This document shows positions 16,319 to 25,884 of a DNA stretch of 64,000 bases, in pieces. The notes under the pieces were generated by a model that searched no databases, was not told where the DNA came from, and saw nothing but the letters and a program-made list of their open reading frames with translations. Position numbers and translations under genes: made by a program. Positions within the stretch are counted from its first letter, which is position 1; every line of letters starts with the position of its first letter. Origin of the DNA: JAJYLM01 sp964547905 (GTDB lineage: Bacteria > JAMCPX01); the NCBI GenBank assembly GCA_964547905.1, contig CAZJPN010000007.1, positions 35,547 to 99,546 of the forward strand, given 5' to 3'.

Positions 16319-17431
16319 TTAGACTTGTTTTTCGTATATCCTGTATGTCTTGTATACCTTGCCGCCGATACGTTGTATCGCCCGGTTCATTTGCCTGTTG
16401 TCTTCGAGAATCCATGACATCTCTGCGCCCTGATACCCCTTTTTGAGCCCATTTAACCATGTTTGATAATAAAGAAGCGCACCGATACCAAGGTACTGAT
16501 ATTCCGGTATAACGCCGAGTGTAAAAACACGCATGGTCTTTATTCTGGATTTTGCCAGCAAAAATTTAAATACACCAAATGGAAACAACCTTCCGTTCAT
16601 TGATTTTGCCGCAACATTGTAATCGGGCAGTGAAAGTGAAAAACCAGTCGGTTTTCCTCCTACGCTTGCAACCATTGCAAGTTTCGGATCAACTATATGT
16701 TTAAGAGACTTTGCAATAAAATCGAACTCTTCTCCTGTTAACGGTACAAATCCCCAGTTCCTTGCCCATGCTTTGTTATATATCCCCTTAATTATCTCAA
16801 TCTCCTCATTAAACTTCCTCATATTTACGTAACGGAGGCTTATATTGTCCCTGCGTTTAATCTTTTCGATGGCTTTATCCAGCATCTTGGGTGTTTCTTG
16901 TGCTGCTATATAATATGCATATAAGTCTTTTGCTTTTTTTAGTCCGAACTTCTCATAATAGTCTAAATAGTATTTTGGATTGTACGTCATCTCTATAATA
17001 GGATCCGAATCAAAACCATTTATGAGTAAACCGCATTCATGGTTTGTATTGAAATTAAAAGGTCCCATAATCTTTTTATAACCATTTTCTCTTGTCCATA
17101 GCATTGCTCTGCTAAAAAGAGCCTCTGCATACCTGTACTCCGGCAGACATTCGAAAAAGCCAAAAAATGCAGATTGCTCTTCCCAGAATTTTATATAACC
17201 ATTATCAGCATGCGCTGATATCGTACCGACTATTTCGCTGTTTTCTATTGCCATAAAAAGCGAGACAGATGCGGTTTTGAAATAAGGGTTTTTTGAACTA
17301 TCGAAGAATTGCATCCTCTCCGATATAATTGGAGGAACCCAGTGATTATTGTTCTTATATACCTTCCAGGGAAACTTGATAAATTTTTTTAAATCCTCTT
17401 TGCTTTTAACCTCAACAATTGTTACAGACAT
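16319..17431 (-). CDS. GNAT-fold acyltransferase-like protein
   Basis: A 370-residue protein with two halves. The C-terminal part has the acetyl-CoA-binding GNAT signature LGVIPEYQYLGIGALLYYQ and later EMSWILEDNRQMNRAIQRIG, typical of N-acetyltransferases. The N-terminal part (KFPWKVYKNNNHWVPP; KIMGPFNFNTNHECGLL) is conserved in a widespread family of large GNAT-like proteins of unknown substrate. It is convergent with hemW and has no obvious partner gene. Confidence 0.75.
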   Translation of the reverse strand: MSVTIVEVKSKEDLKKFIKFPWKVYKNNNHWVPPIISERMQFFDSSKNPYFKTASVSLFMAIENSEIVGTISAHADNGYIKFWEEQSAFFGFFECLPEYRYAEALFSRAMLWTRENGYKKIMGPFNFNTNHECGLLINGFDSDPIIEMTYNPKYYLDYYEKFGLKKAKDLYAYYIAAQETPKMLDKAIEKIKRRDNISLRYVNMRKFNEEIEIIKGIYNKAWARNWGFVPLTGEEFDFIAKSLKHIVDPKLAMVASVGGKPTGFSLSLPDYNVAAKSMNGRLFPFGVFKFLLAKSRIKTMRVFTLGVIPEYQYLGIGALLYYQTWLNGLKKGYQGAEMSWILEDNRQMNRAIQRIGGKVYKTYRIYEKQV

Positions 17432-17688
17432 ATTTTATATCTCCTAAAAAATAATGAGAGCCCAATTCAACATCTTGATAAAACAAGAATATAAAGATTA
17501 ACCTTTAATATTATGTAAGAACCCGTAACACAGCACACGATTTAATGTCAATAGTATTGAATTTATCATATTAATTCAGAAACTGCTATTCTGTTTAGCC
17601 GGAAAATCATAGTTTAATCCATCTTCACCGTTGTGCCCTCCGGTGTAGAAGATCTTTTTATTTTTAAAGGTATATCAATATTTCGCAG

Positions 17689-18684
17689 CTAATTTTGTAA
17701 ACCCCGTACCTGCTCAACCATATTATCTACAGTATTTATAACAAGTTCCGGTTGATCAAGCTGAATAAAATGTCCGCTCTTTTCTGCTATGATCTGTTTT
17801 GCACCTGGTATACTCTTAACAAGATCGGTCTGCAGCTCCTTCCATTGATCGAACAATCCGCAGCTTATCAAAAATGGCGGATACTGTATTGGTAAAGCGG
17901 CACTAAGAACGACTACTGGTGGAGCATCCGAAACCTTAATTACGGGATAACGTTTGTTAAATAAAACTTCACTTTCGTGTAGTGCATCCAGCTCATCGTA
18001 TATTGTCTGATAAGACGTTGCCTTATACGCAAAAGAGTAAGCAATTGGCCGAAGTTTTTTGGGCAGTTCGGGTATTATAATGCTCGAAGGCATGTGAAGA
18101 AGACGTGGAATACCAAATGGCGCTCCAAGTTTCCCTAAATAGACATAAAATTTAAGGTCGTTTTCGAATCTGTCCAGTTGCTCCTTTGGTATTTTTTTAT
18201 CCATATCCCTGTTTACCGAGTCAACAAGAATAAGACCGGCAGTTTCTGTAGGATGTTCTACCGCAAAAAGCTGTACATATACCCCACCAAGTGATTGTCC
18301 TACGAGTATATAAGGACCTTTCACGTTAGCTTCTATAAGTAATTCCTGAAGTTCTTTTACTATTTCCTGAGCTGTCCGCGGTTTTGGACCCGGATCGCTC
18401 CAACCATATCCTGCCCTGTCGTAAGAACAAACCTCTGTCGTTTTTGAAATCTCAGGCTGTACCCGACTCCAGTCAAGGGAATAACTCGAAAGCCCTGCTT
18501 CGAGGATCACTACAGGACTCCCGCTACCGGTACAATATATATGCATTTTATGACCGTATACATTTATAAGCCTGCCTGGAGGTGGGTATTCGTAATGCTC
18601 TTCTGCAAAGCTCGTAGAGACAAAAACACCTGTGACTAAAACTATAAGGCTTAAAATAGATACTATAAACCTTCTCCTCTTCAT
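17689..18684 (-). CDS. Secreted alpha/beta-fold hydrolase
   Basis: A 331-residue protein starting at ATG 18684, chosen because GGGAGG lies just upstream. The N-terminus MKRRRFIVSILSLIVLV with VSTSFA^EEH is a cleavable signal peptide, so the enzyme acts in the periplasm or outside. The fold shows an oxyanion HxxxxxGSGSPVVILEAG region, YDRAGYGWSD, the nucleophile elbow VGQSLGGVYVQ (Ser) and a late GHFIQLDQPE with the catalytic His. It is an esterase/epoxide-hydrolase-like protein of unknown substrate. Its neighbour downstream encodes a GNAT-like protein. Confidence 0.85.
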   Translation of the reverse strand: MKRRRFIVSILSLIVLVTGVFVSTSFAEEHYEYPPPGRLINVYGHKMHIYCTGSGSPVVILEAGLSSYSLDWSRVQPEISKTTEVCSYDRAGYGWSDPGPKPRTAQEIVKELQELLIEANVKGPYILVGQSLGGVYVQLFAVEHPTETAGLILVDSVNRDMDKKIPKEQLDRFENDLKFYVYLGKLGAPFGIPRLLHMPSSIIIPELPKKLRPIAYSFAYKATSYQTIYDELDALHESEVLFNKRYPVIKVSDAPPVVVLSAALPIQYPPFLISCGLFDQWKELQTDLVKSIPGAKQIIAEKSGHFIQLDQPELVINTVDNMVEQVRGLQN

Positions 18685-18850
18685 TTTACGACCTCCCAAC
18701 AAAAAATTTATTTTTTACCAAAACCCCTGTTGAATAAAGCGAAATGATGTAAATGATATTTTTTATTTATTAAAGAATATGCATAGTGTCAAGAATATTA
18801 TAATCAACGGTCATTTAAAGTCCAAAAGGGGGGGTTGCTACGCAATCGTT

Positions 18851-20569
18851 TTACCTTAATTTTCTCGGGAGCATTGCACCTTCCTCAAACTGCTCTGCAG
18901 AAAGATACCATTGGACAAGCACGCCTTCCTTTACCTTAGCCTCCGGAGGTTTCCATACAGATAACCTTTGTTTTATTTCAACGTCAGAAATACCTACAGA
19001 GACATTCCTTTTATCTATGTCGATGGTAATACGATCTCCGTCTCTGATGATGGCAATAGGACCTCCAACCTGTGCCTCCGGCGAAATATAGCCGACATAG
19101 AGTGCACCAGTCGTTGCACCGGAAAATCTTGAGTCCGTGATAACTGCAACATCGTGCAAACCAAGAGAACCAAGGATCAGTACTGTTCTAAAGTTTTCGG
19201 CAAATCCAGGCCCTCCTCTCGGCCCCTGGTATCTTAAAACCACCACATCCCCGGATTGGATCTCTCCATTCAGTATGGCAAATATCGCAAGTTGTTCTTC
19301 GTCAAAACATTTTGCCTGACCTACAAAACGTCTGTTCTCCTTTTTTACTATGGTATATCGTGCAAGCGCACCGTTTGGTGCAAGATTGCCGCGCATAACC
19401 ACGATGCCGCCGAATGGAGAGATCGCCCTCTCAATAGGAAGAATGACACGATCATTGTACACTCTCGTCCTTTTTAATCTATCACCGAGGGTTTCCCCTG
19501 TTACCGTAGGTCTGCTGCCATCCACATCCTGTTCTAATCTTTTCAACACTGCCATTGGACCGCCGGCATTGTGCAGATCGATCATGGTAAATGGCCCGCT
19601 CGGTCTTACAGGTACAAGGTAAGGGGTCTTGTCAGATATATCTGATACAGTGCCGAGATTAACATCCAATGACATGGTATACGCAAGGGCAAGCAGATGA
19701 AGTACGCCGTTCGTGCTTGCAGATGCCGCCATGATAACTCTCAGTGCATCTTTTATTGCTGATGCTGTTACGAAATCCTTGAACCTTTTGCCCTGCCTTA
19801 CGAGATTTACAATAGCATAGCCAGTCTGTTTGGCAAGCCTTATTCTCTGCATAAGATTGCCGCCGGATGTCGTTGATATACCGGGCAGGGTTAATCCCAT
19901 AACCTCTGTCGCCATCTGTACGGTATTCGATGTAGTAAGCTCCGGACAGGCGCCGCAGGATGTCACCCACTTATCTTCCATATTGTACATGGTTTTTTGA
20001 AACTCTTCCTCACTCATCTTCCCAGAAAGGGTTCTGTTTACACCTTCGAGGATCACATCGGTTGGAAATGTTGTCTGCTTGCCTTCAAACATGCCTGGTT
20101 CAGCAGGTCCGCCCGTGTAAAAAATTGTAGGCAGGTTGAGCCTTGCACCTGCAAGCCAGAGCCCAGGCACAGATTTGTCGCAGGTACCCATCATAACAAC
20201 CCCATCCGCTCCAAGATTTTTCACCTGGATCTCGACTGAGTCGGCTATCGCATCCCTCTGCGGCAGATCATACAAGAGCAGCGTTGGATCCAGCGAGCCG
20301 TCCTTGCAGTAGCCGCCGCAAGGTCCTATGGTATTAAACTCAACGGGTGTCCCGCCTGCAAGGTAAATACCCGATTTGACCGCATCTGCAAGCGCCTTGA
20401 GATGTATATGTCCAATACCGGCGTCCTGCATGGAATTGGCTATAACGATAAGGGGCCTGTCGAGCTCTTCATCCGTAAACCCGCTTGCCTTGTAGAAAAA
20501 CCGGTGCGTCTTTACCTGTGAAAACAATTCGAGTGATTTCAAAATTTGTTCTTTTGTAAGCTTTTCCAT
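18851..20569 (-). CDS. IlvD/Edd family Fe-S dehydratase
   Basis: A 572-residue dehydratase. Start at 20569 (MEKLTKEQIL) has an AAGGA site; a start 18 bases earlier is possible. Family Cys motifs are present: GPCGGYCKDG, MMGTCDKSVPG and TSCGACPELTTSNTVQ. The lysine/serine catalytic end ITDSRFSGATTGALYVGYISPEA is also intact. The closest classical enzyme is dihydroxy-acid dehydratase (IlvD), but QGPRGGPGFAE and SCGACPELTTSN are diverged, and no ilvB, ilvC or leu genes are near. With a GMC oxidoreductase gene 78 bases upstream, a sugar-acid dehydratase is an equal possibility. Confidence 0.8.
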   Translation of the reverse strand: MEKLTKEQILKSLELFSQVKTHRFFYKASGFTDEELDRPLIVIANSMQDAGIGHIHLKALADAVKSGIYLAGGTPVEFNTIGPCGGYCKDGSLDPTLLLYDLPQRDAIADSVEIQVKNLGADGVVMMGTCDKSVPGLWLAGARLNLPTIFYTGGPAEPGMFEGKQTTFPTDVILEGVNRTLSGKMSEEEFQKTMYNMEDKWVTSCGACPELTTSNTVQMATEVMGLTLPGISTTSGGNLMQRIRLAKQTGYAIVNLVRQGKRFKDFVTASAIKDALRVIMAASASTNGVLHLLALAYTMSLDVNLGTVSDISDKTPYLVPVRPSGPFTMIDLHNAGGPMAVLKRLEQDVDGSRPTVTGETLGDRLKRTRVYNDRVILPIERAISPFGGIVVMRGNLAPNGALARYTIVKKENRRFVGQAKCFDEEQLAIFAILNGEIQSGDVVVLRYQGPRGGPGFAENFRTVLILGSLGLHDVAVITDSRFSGATTGALYVGYISPEAQVGGPIAIIRDGDRITIDIDKRNVSVGISDVEIKQRLSVWKPPEAKVKEGVLVQWYLSAEQFEEGAMLPRKLR

Positions 20570-20647
20570 AAACCCATCCTTCTCCATCTCACAACTATAG
20601 AATTACCGAAAAACCATAAGCCCTATTCTTAATTCAAGAACATGCAT

Positions 20648-22531
20648 TCACTGCCCGATGATCTGCTCTCCAACCTTTGTTGCCATGCTCATTATCGTAA
20701 TCTGAGGATTGAGTCTTGTTGATGTCGGGAACAAAGAGGCGTCCGCAACATAAAGCCCTTTTACCTCGTATGTTTCTCCATCTGGTTTTACAACGGCTGT
20801 TTTTTCGTCGCCGCCCATCATAGCGGTACCCATGGGATGAAAAGCCATAAGTTCGAGTGACCATGCAGGCGGTAGTTCATTCAGCAGATCATCAGCCTCT
20901 TGCGCACTGTGGATAACAGGCTTTGTAGCGATCTGCGTGTGAACCTCTGAAGCGCCTGCTGCAAACCAGACCTTTGCCGTTATTGCAATGGATTTAACCA
21001 TCCTTACATGATCCTCTTTCAATAGATTATAAATAATCATGGGGCTGCCTTTTTCGCCAAGGCCTGGCAATACCCTTCCGGAACCTGTATCGGATATGAG
21101 TGCGCCGAATGAGCCTATATACGCATACTTGTCCATCAGATCGGAATGCCGTTTGCCTGAAAAGGGAACAGATTGAGACAACACGGAAGGAGGAACAAAC
21201 TGCCCTTGTATGAAGATACCTTCATCCACGTAGTTATGTATATTATAGCCTTGCGGCACGCCGATCCAGCCGTCCACGCGTTCATCGAACACGGCAGACA
21301 CGCGGGCTGCAGGATGTATATGAAGGTTCTTACCTATGCGTGGATGCCTTAAACCGTTCTTCTTCAAAAAAACAGGCGTATTGATTGCACCGGCAGCTAC
21401 GACAACACGGTTGGCACGCACGGTAATAGTTTTAGATGTTGCCTTTCCATGACCATCAACAAATACACCACTTACTCCTGTAACTCTATTGCCTTCCATA
21501 ATCAATTTCACAGCCTTTGTGTTGGAATACAATGTCGCCCCTTGCTTTATAGCATCTGGTATAAAGTTGAGCATTGTTGCCTGCTTCGCATCCATTGGAC
21601 AGCCAAATGCGCAGAATGCACAGCCATCACATTCATAGGCATTCCTCGGTATGGGTGCACCTGCAAGCCCGAGTGCCTCTGTTCCCTTTCTGAAAATACC
21701 GCTGTTCTTGCCAAATATATTTTCAGGCACAGTCTCCACATGAATTTCCTTTTCTACAAATGAGGCGAGTCTGGCATAATCATCATCCGTAAGCCAGTTT
21801 ATACCATACTGATCGTGCCAGTTTTTAATTACAGATGACGGCAGCCTGTAACACGTGCCCGAATTTATCGTCGTTGTCCCGCCAACTGCTATACCGAGGG
21901 GTATTATTATCGGCGGTGTGCCGAAGGATGTTATAAATCCGTGATCCCTGTAAACGGTCCTCAGGGCATCAACAGGCTTTTGAGTAAAATCCTCCCCGGT
22001 AAGGTACATTCCCTCCTCAAGAATAACTGTTTTCATTCCGGCCTTTGCAACAGTGTATGCGGCCGCTGCTCCGCCCGCGCCTGTACCTATGACACACACG
22101 TCTGCATCTATAGTTATATCTTTATCCGTTTTAGCGCCGTCAAAGAATGCAGGTTTTTTAACCCTGCCTTTAATGTCTTCACAATGCCTTGTGAAACCAA
22201 GCTTGCGTTCGATATCATCGACAGAATAGTAAGAGAGTGTTACAAACAGCTTGAGTACCATCAAAATATTCCCGCCTATCCTCCCGTGAAAGCTGGCGAT
22301 GTATTCGGACCTTGCATCGATTCCCATCCTTGAAAGCCTCGTAAATCTTGTGAACAGAGGAAGGTATTCCACGGTGTATAACAAAAATGGAAAAATGAAC
22401 TTTACGAGGAACGGTGCATCTTTCAGATAGTTTTCAAGTTGCACAAGTGATTTTTGTTTTACACTGTCGGACATATCCGGCTTTTGAACAATAGCCTCGA
22501 GCAGGCTTATAAAGAGTTTTTGTCTATTCAT
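20648..22531 (-). CDS. GMC oxidoreductase with four-Cys ferredoxin-like motif
   Basis: A 627-residue flavoprotein starting at ATG 22531 (GGGAGGAG at 8 bases); an upstream in-frame ATG at 22588 lies in a repeat-like stretch and is not favoured. VCVIGTGAGGAAAAYTVAKA binds FAD, GIAVGGTTTINSGTCYR is the GMC signature, and the C-terminus has FHPMGTAMMGG and DASLFPTSTRLNPQITIM. ECDGCAFCAFGCPMDAKQ holds C-x2-C-x3-C-type cysteines as in long-chain alcohol oxidase/cholesterol-oxidase-like bacterial GMC proteins. The N-terminal 120 residues resemble a gluconate-dehydrogenase-subunit-like helical region. Likely oxidises an alcohol or sterol-like substrate; electron acceptor unknown. Confidence 0.85.
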   Translation of the reverse strand: MNRQKLFISLLEAIVQKPDMSDSVKQKSLVQLENYLKDAPFLVKFIFPFLLYTVEYLPLFTRFTRLSRMGIDARSEYIASFHGRIGGNILMVLKLFVTLSYYSVDDIERKLGFTRHCEDIKGRVKKPAFFDGAKTDKDITIDADVCVIGTGAGGAAAAYTVAKAGMKTVILEEGMYLTGEDFTQKPVDALRTVYRDHGFITSFGTPPIIIPLGIAVGGTTTINSGTCYRLPSSVIKNWHDQYGINWLTDDDYARLASFVEKEIHVETVPENIFGKNSGIFRKGTEALGLAGAPIPRNAYECDGCAFCAFGCPMDAKQATMLNFIPDAIKQGATLYSNTKAVKLIMEGNRVTGVSGVFVDGHGKATSKTITVRANRVVVAAGAINTPVFLKKNGLRHPRIGKNLHIHPAARVSAVFDERVDGWIGVPQGYNIHNYVDEGIFIQGQFVPPSVLSQSVPFSGKRHSDLMDKYAYIGSFGALISDTGSGRVLPGLGEKGSPMIIYNLLKEDHVRMVKSIAITAKVWFAAGASEVHTQIATKPVIHSAQEADDLLNELPPAWSLELMAFHPMGTAMMGGDEKTAVVKPDGETYEVKGLYVADASLFPTSTRLNPQITIMSMATKVGEQIIGQ

Positions 22532-22699
22532 AACAATTACTCCTCCCTTGAGTAAGGGGTTAGTATCACCGAAGCTTGAATTTGTCATTAGAAATGAATA
22601 AACAAAATGGGAAATAAGGAGATCGTCATCCCAACATGCATTCTTTATTCCTTGACTCCGGGCAAGAAATAGAATATCTCCATAAAAATAAGTAAGGTC

Positions 22700-23689
22700 A
22701 TGGCAGCCAAAGGAGCAAAGAAAATAAAGAAAGAAATTCTTCCATATTTGTATACAATCGAGATCCCGCTTCCCGGAAATCCATTAAAGGCACTGAATTC
22801 TTATGTCATCAAGGGAACAGACCGGAACCTCATCATCGATACCGGCTTCAACCGCAAGGAGTGTTTCGAGGCTATGCAGACCGGATTGAAGGAACTCGGG
22901 GTTGATCTCGACAGAACGGATATTTTCCTGACCCATCTGCATGCGGACCACACGGGGCTTGTTTCAAGATTGGCGGCGAAAGGCAGCATCGTTTATTTCA
23001 ACGAGCCCGATTTGACAGATTCAAAAAGCGGCTGGGATAAAATGCTTGCCTACGCAGTTGCGAATGGATTTCCCGAGGATCAGTTGGAAGCAGCCTTCAA
23101 AAACCATCCCGGATATAAGTACAGTCCGGAGAAGATGCCGGATTACACGATTCTCAAAGACGGCGATAAGCTGGACATCGGGGCATATCATTTTACATGC
23201 ATTCAGACCCCGGGGCATACGCGGGGGCACATGTGCCTTTATGACGCGGCCAAGAGGCTATTTATTTCGGGTGACCACATACTGAATGATATTACACCCA
23301 ACATCGCCTGTTTTTCCGAATATGGAGACCCGCTGAAAGATTACCTCAACAGCCTCAAGAGGGTCGAAGAACTCGACATAGACAAGGTTCTACCGGGACA
23401 CCGCAGTATAATCAACAACCATCGTGCCAGGATCGAAGAACTTAAAATTCACCATAACCAACGTGTGAATGAGATACTCGAGATCCTGAACAAGGGACCA
23501 CAGAACGCCTTTCGGATTGCCTCATTGATGACATGGAACATCACCTATAAGTCATGGGACATGTTCCCGGTATCCCAGAAATGGTTTGCGACAGGGGAAG
23601 CCATCACCCACTTGCGTTTTCTTGAAAACAACGGCAAGATAAAAAAAGATCTGGAAGGAAATGTTTTCATCTTCAGCATCAACCGATAA
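22700..23689 (+). CDS. Metallo-beta-lactamase-fold hydrolase
   Basis: A 329-residue MBL-fold enzyme. The metal-binding motif THLHADHTG, then TPGHTRGHMCLY, ISGDHILND and LPGHRSII are complete, so a binuclear-metal hydrolase is expected. The C-terminal 90 residues form a winged-helix-like tail (ITHLRFLENNGKIKKDLEG), as in MBL proteins of the LACTB2/hydroxyacylglutathione-hydrolase type. Codon use is clearly richer in G and C (about 50-55 % in sampled stretches) than in the flanking genes, a sign of recent transfer. It is divergent from the GMC gene. Confidence 0.88.
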   Translation: MAAKGAKKIKKEILPYLYTIEIPLPGNPLKALNSYVIKGTDRNLIIDTGFNRKECFEAMQTGLKELGVDLDRTDIFLTHLHADHTGLVSRLAAKGSIVYFNEPDLTDSKSGWDKMLAYAVANGFPEDQLEAAFKNHPGYKYSPEKMPDYTILKDGDKLDIGAYHFTCIQTPGHTRGHMCLYDAAKRLFISGDHILNDITPNIACFSEYGDPLKDYLNSLKRVEELDIDKVLPGHRSIINNHRARIEELKIHHNQRVNEILEILNKGPQNAFRIASLMTWNITYKSWDMFPVSQKWFATGEAITHLRFLENNGKIKKDLEGNVFIFSINR

Positions 23690-23717
23690 ACTTTGTCGGA
23701 GTTAACCTTTTAAACAA

Positions 23718-23804
23718 CGGAGAGGGTGAGATTCGAACTCACGTTCGCCTTTCGACGAAAACCGCTTAGCAGGCGGTTGCCTTCAGCCACTCGGCCACCT
23801 CTCC
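23718..23804 (-). tRNA. tRNA-Ser (GCT)
   Basis: An 87-nt class II tRNA. The 7-bp acceptor stem GGAGAGG/CCTCTCC pairs 23798-23804 with 23719-23725. The anticodon loop CTGCTAA between ACCGC and GCGGT reads GCT, decoding AGC/AGU. A long variable arm and TTCGAAT in the T-loop are present. CCA is not encoded. It lies just downstream of serS on the same strand. Confidence 0.95.
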
Positions 23805-23828
23805 AAGTCAAAAATCGTTTGAACCGTC

Positions 23829-25112
23829 TTACTTGTCCACAGGTTTTAAAACCGTAACACCATTCATATAGGGATGCAAGACATCTGGTATAATAACACT
23901 CCGATCCTCTTGTTGATAGTTCTCCAGTATCGCAACAACTGTTCTTCCAACCGCAAGTCCCGAACCGTTCAGTGTGTGTACATAAACAGGCTTTTCACCT
24001 TTTGAATGTCTGTATTTTATGCCTGCCCTTCTTGCCTGAAAATCTTCAAAATTGCTGCAGGACGATATCTCCCTATATTCATTTTGCCCTGGTAACCAGA
24101 CCTCGATATCATAAGTCTTAGCCGCAGAAAAACCAAGATCACCGGAACACAGGTTAACAACTCTATAGTGGAGTTTTAATCTTTTTAACAATTCCTCTGC
24201 ATCTGATAGGAGAGATTCGAGTTCATTGTACGAAGACTCTGGCTCTACGATCTTTACAAGCTCAACTTTATTGAACTGATGTTGTCGTATCAATCCCTTC
24301 GTATCTTTTCCGTATGAACCCGCCTCTTTTCTGAAACATGGTGAGTACGCTGTGTAATATTTCGGCAAATCTGCCCTTTCGAGTATCTCTTTTGCATGAA
24401 TGTTCGTAATGGGTACCTCTGATGTAGGAATGAGGTACATGTCCTCACCTTCTATTTTAAAAAGATCCTCTTTGAATTTCGGTAACTGTCCCGTACCTGT
24501 CATGCTATTACTATTAACGATAAATGGAATATAAAGCTCTATATAGCCCTGTTCTTTAGTATGTACATCAAGAAAAAAATTAATCAGTGCCCTTTCAAGT
24601 AAAGCGCCGGGCCCTTTGGAAACAGAAAAACCGGATGTTGCAATCTTTGTACCTTTTTCGAAATCAATGATATCGAGGCTTGTGGCAAGCTCGTCATGCG
24701 TATACGGAGTAATCGTGAATTCCCTTTTTTCCCCCCATATCTTTACTACGGGATTGTCCTCGCTGGTTCTGCCGTAAACGACCGATGGATGGGGTAGGTT
24801 GGGTATTGTTAGAACGAAATTATTCAGTTCATTTTCAAGTACATCAAGCGACTTGTGAAGCTCGTCTATCTCTGCACCGATTGATTTTACCTCTTGTAAA
24901 AGCACGGTTGCATCTTCTGACTTTGATTTTTTTACACCGATATCTTTGGAAATGATATTCCTTTTGTGTTTCAGATCTTCCACCTTTTTCAGCAGTTCCA
25001 ATCTTTTCTCGTCCTTTTCGTAGAAAATCTTAAGCGAAATACTCATTCCCCTTTTGGCAAGAGCGTCTTCGACGAGTTTTTTGTTTTCACGCAATAATCT
25101 TATATCAAGCAT
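23829..25112 (-). CDS. serS: Seryl-tRNA synthetase
   Basis: A 427-residue class II synthetase. The N-terminal 110 residues form the tRNA-binding coiled-coil arm (KRLELLKKVEDLKHKRN onward). The catalytic domain has LIPTSEVPITN (motif 1/TXE loop), SPCFRKEAGSYGKDTKG (motif 2) and NGSGLAVGRTVVAILEN (motif 3). Length and motifs are standard. A tRNA-Ser gene follows 24 bases downstream in the same direction, so enzyme and substrate RNA may share a transcript. Confidence 0.97.
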   Translation of the reverse strand: MLDIRLLRENKKLVEDALAKRGMSISLKIFYEKDEKRLELLKKVEDLKHKRNIISKDIGVKKSKSEDATVLLQEVKSIGAEIDELHKSLDVLENELNNFVLTIPNLPHPSVVYGRTSEDNPVVKIWGEKREFTITPYTHDELATSLDIIDFEKGTKIATSGFSVSKGPGALLERALINFFLDVHTKEQGYIELYIPFIVNSNSMTGTGQLPKFKEDLFKIEGEDMYLIPTSEVPITNIHAKEILERADLPKYYTAYSPCFRKEAGSYGKDTKGLIRQHQFNKVELVKIVEPESSYNELESLLSDAEELLKRLKLHYRVVNLCSGDLGFSAAKTYDIEVWLPGQNEYREISSCSNFEDFQARRAGIKYRHSKGEKPVYVHTLNGSGLAVGRTVVAILENYQQEDRSVIIPDVLHPYMNGVTVLKPVDK

Positions 25113-25266
25113 ATCGTTGGATTAGCATTGTTCTATTGAGCAGTCAATATATGCATACAGTTATCCGGGAATAATTGTCTAAAAATTAGTACTCTGTTTT
25201 GCTATAATTTCATGCTGATACCCAATATCACAGATACTGCCGTTTTAAGGTTATGGAGTAAAGAGA

Positions 25267-25713
25267 TTATTGACCTGTTTCTACCTGCATAAATTTCCAT
25301 ACATAGATTATTGCAGCAGCCCCGAATATAAAACTGGCAAGGTTTATGATAAGCTCGAATATCATACCTACCTGGCTGTTGTTACCGTAAAGGATAAAGG
25401 CATATTTCCCGTTTTCTATGTTATACAGAGAATCCATCAACCCGAGATAAACAAACGTCCCGCCCCCTATAATGCCCCAGAGTATCCCTTTCATGTTTTT
25501 TTTCAAAAGGTAATAGGCGGAAAGGAAAAATGCAAGGGTCATCCACATATCTGCCGCAACAAATGTTTTTTCGTAGATCATGTAACTTGATTCTTTTGGA
25601 AACGACTGGACGCTGTCCGGTACAAAGAAAAAGAACAGCCAGTATGCAATCGTGAGTACCCCTACCGTTATCTCAAGCACAATAAATGTTTTTGAAACAT
25701 CCTTTTTTAACAT
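25267..25713 (-). CDS. Small four-helix membrane protein, unknown function
   Basis: A 148-residue protein with four predicted membrane helices at about residues 10-31, 54-69, 74-94 and 112-140. No catalytic motif is visible. An AAGGAGGATAT run precedes the start, so it is translated well. It sits between serS and the lipA end without an obvious operon partner. I do not recognise the family. Confidence 0.65.
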   Translation of the reverse strand: MLKKDVSKTFIVLEITVGVLTIAYWLFFFFVPDSVQSFPKESSYMIYEKTFVAADMWMTLAFFLSAYYLLKKNMKGILWGIIGGGTFVYLGLMDSLYNIENGKYAFILYGNNSQVGMIFELIINLASFIFGAAAIIYVWKFMQVETGQ

Positions 25714-25799
25714 ATATCCTCCTTATTAAGGTTATCACTTTCGAATCATTAATCCAATATTAAATACAAACTTCAGCACTTTTATTCCACTATCATTTT

Positions 25800-25884
25800 G
25801 ATCCGCCTCGGCAGAGAAGCAATCTGCGTGTTTTTGAGGGATTGCTTCGTCATGCCGCCAAGGCGGCATTCCTCGCAATGACAG
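25800..25884. repeat. Dispersed repeat R1, two half-copies
   Basis: GAAGCAATCTGCG in one half and GGATTGCTTCGTCATGCCGCC/AAGGCGGCATTCCTCGCAATGACA in the other. It lies between the small membrane-protein gene and lipA, ending at the lipA stop. Confidence 0.8.
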
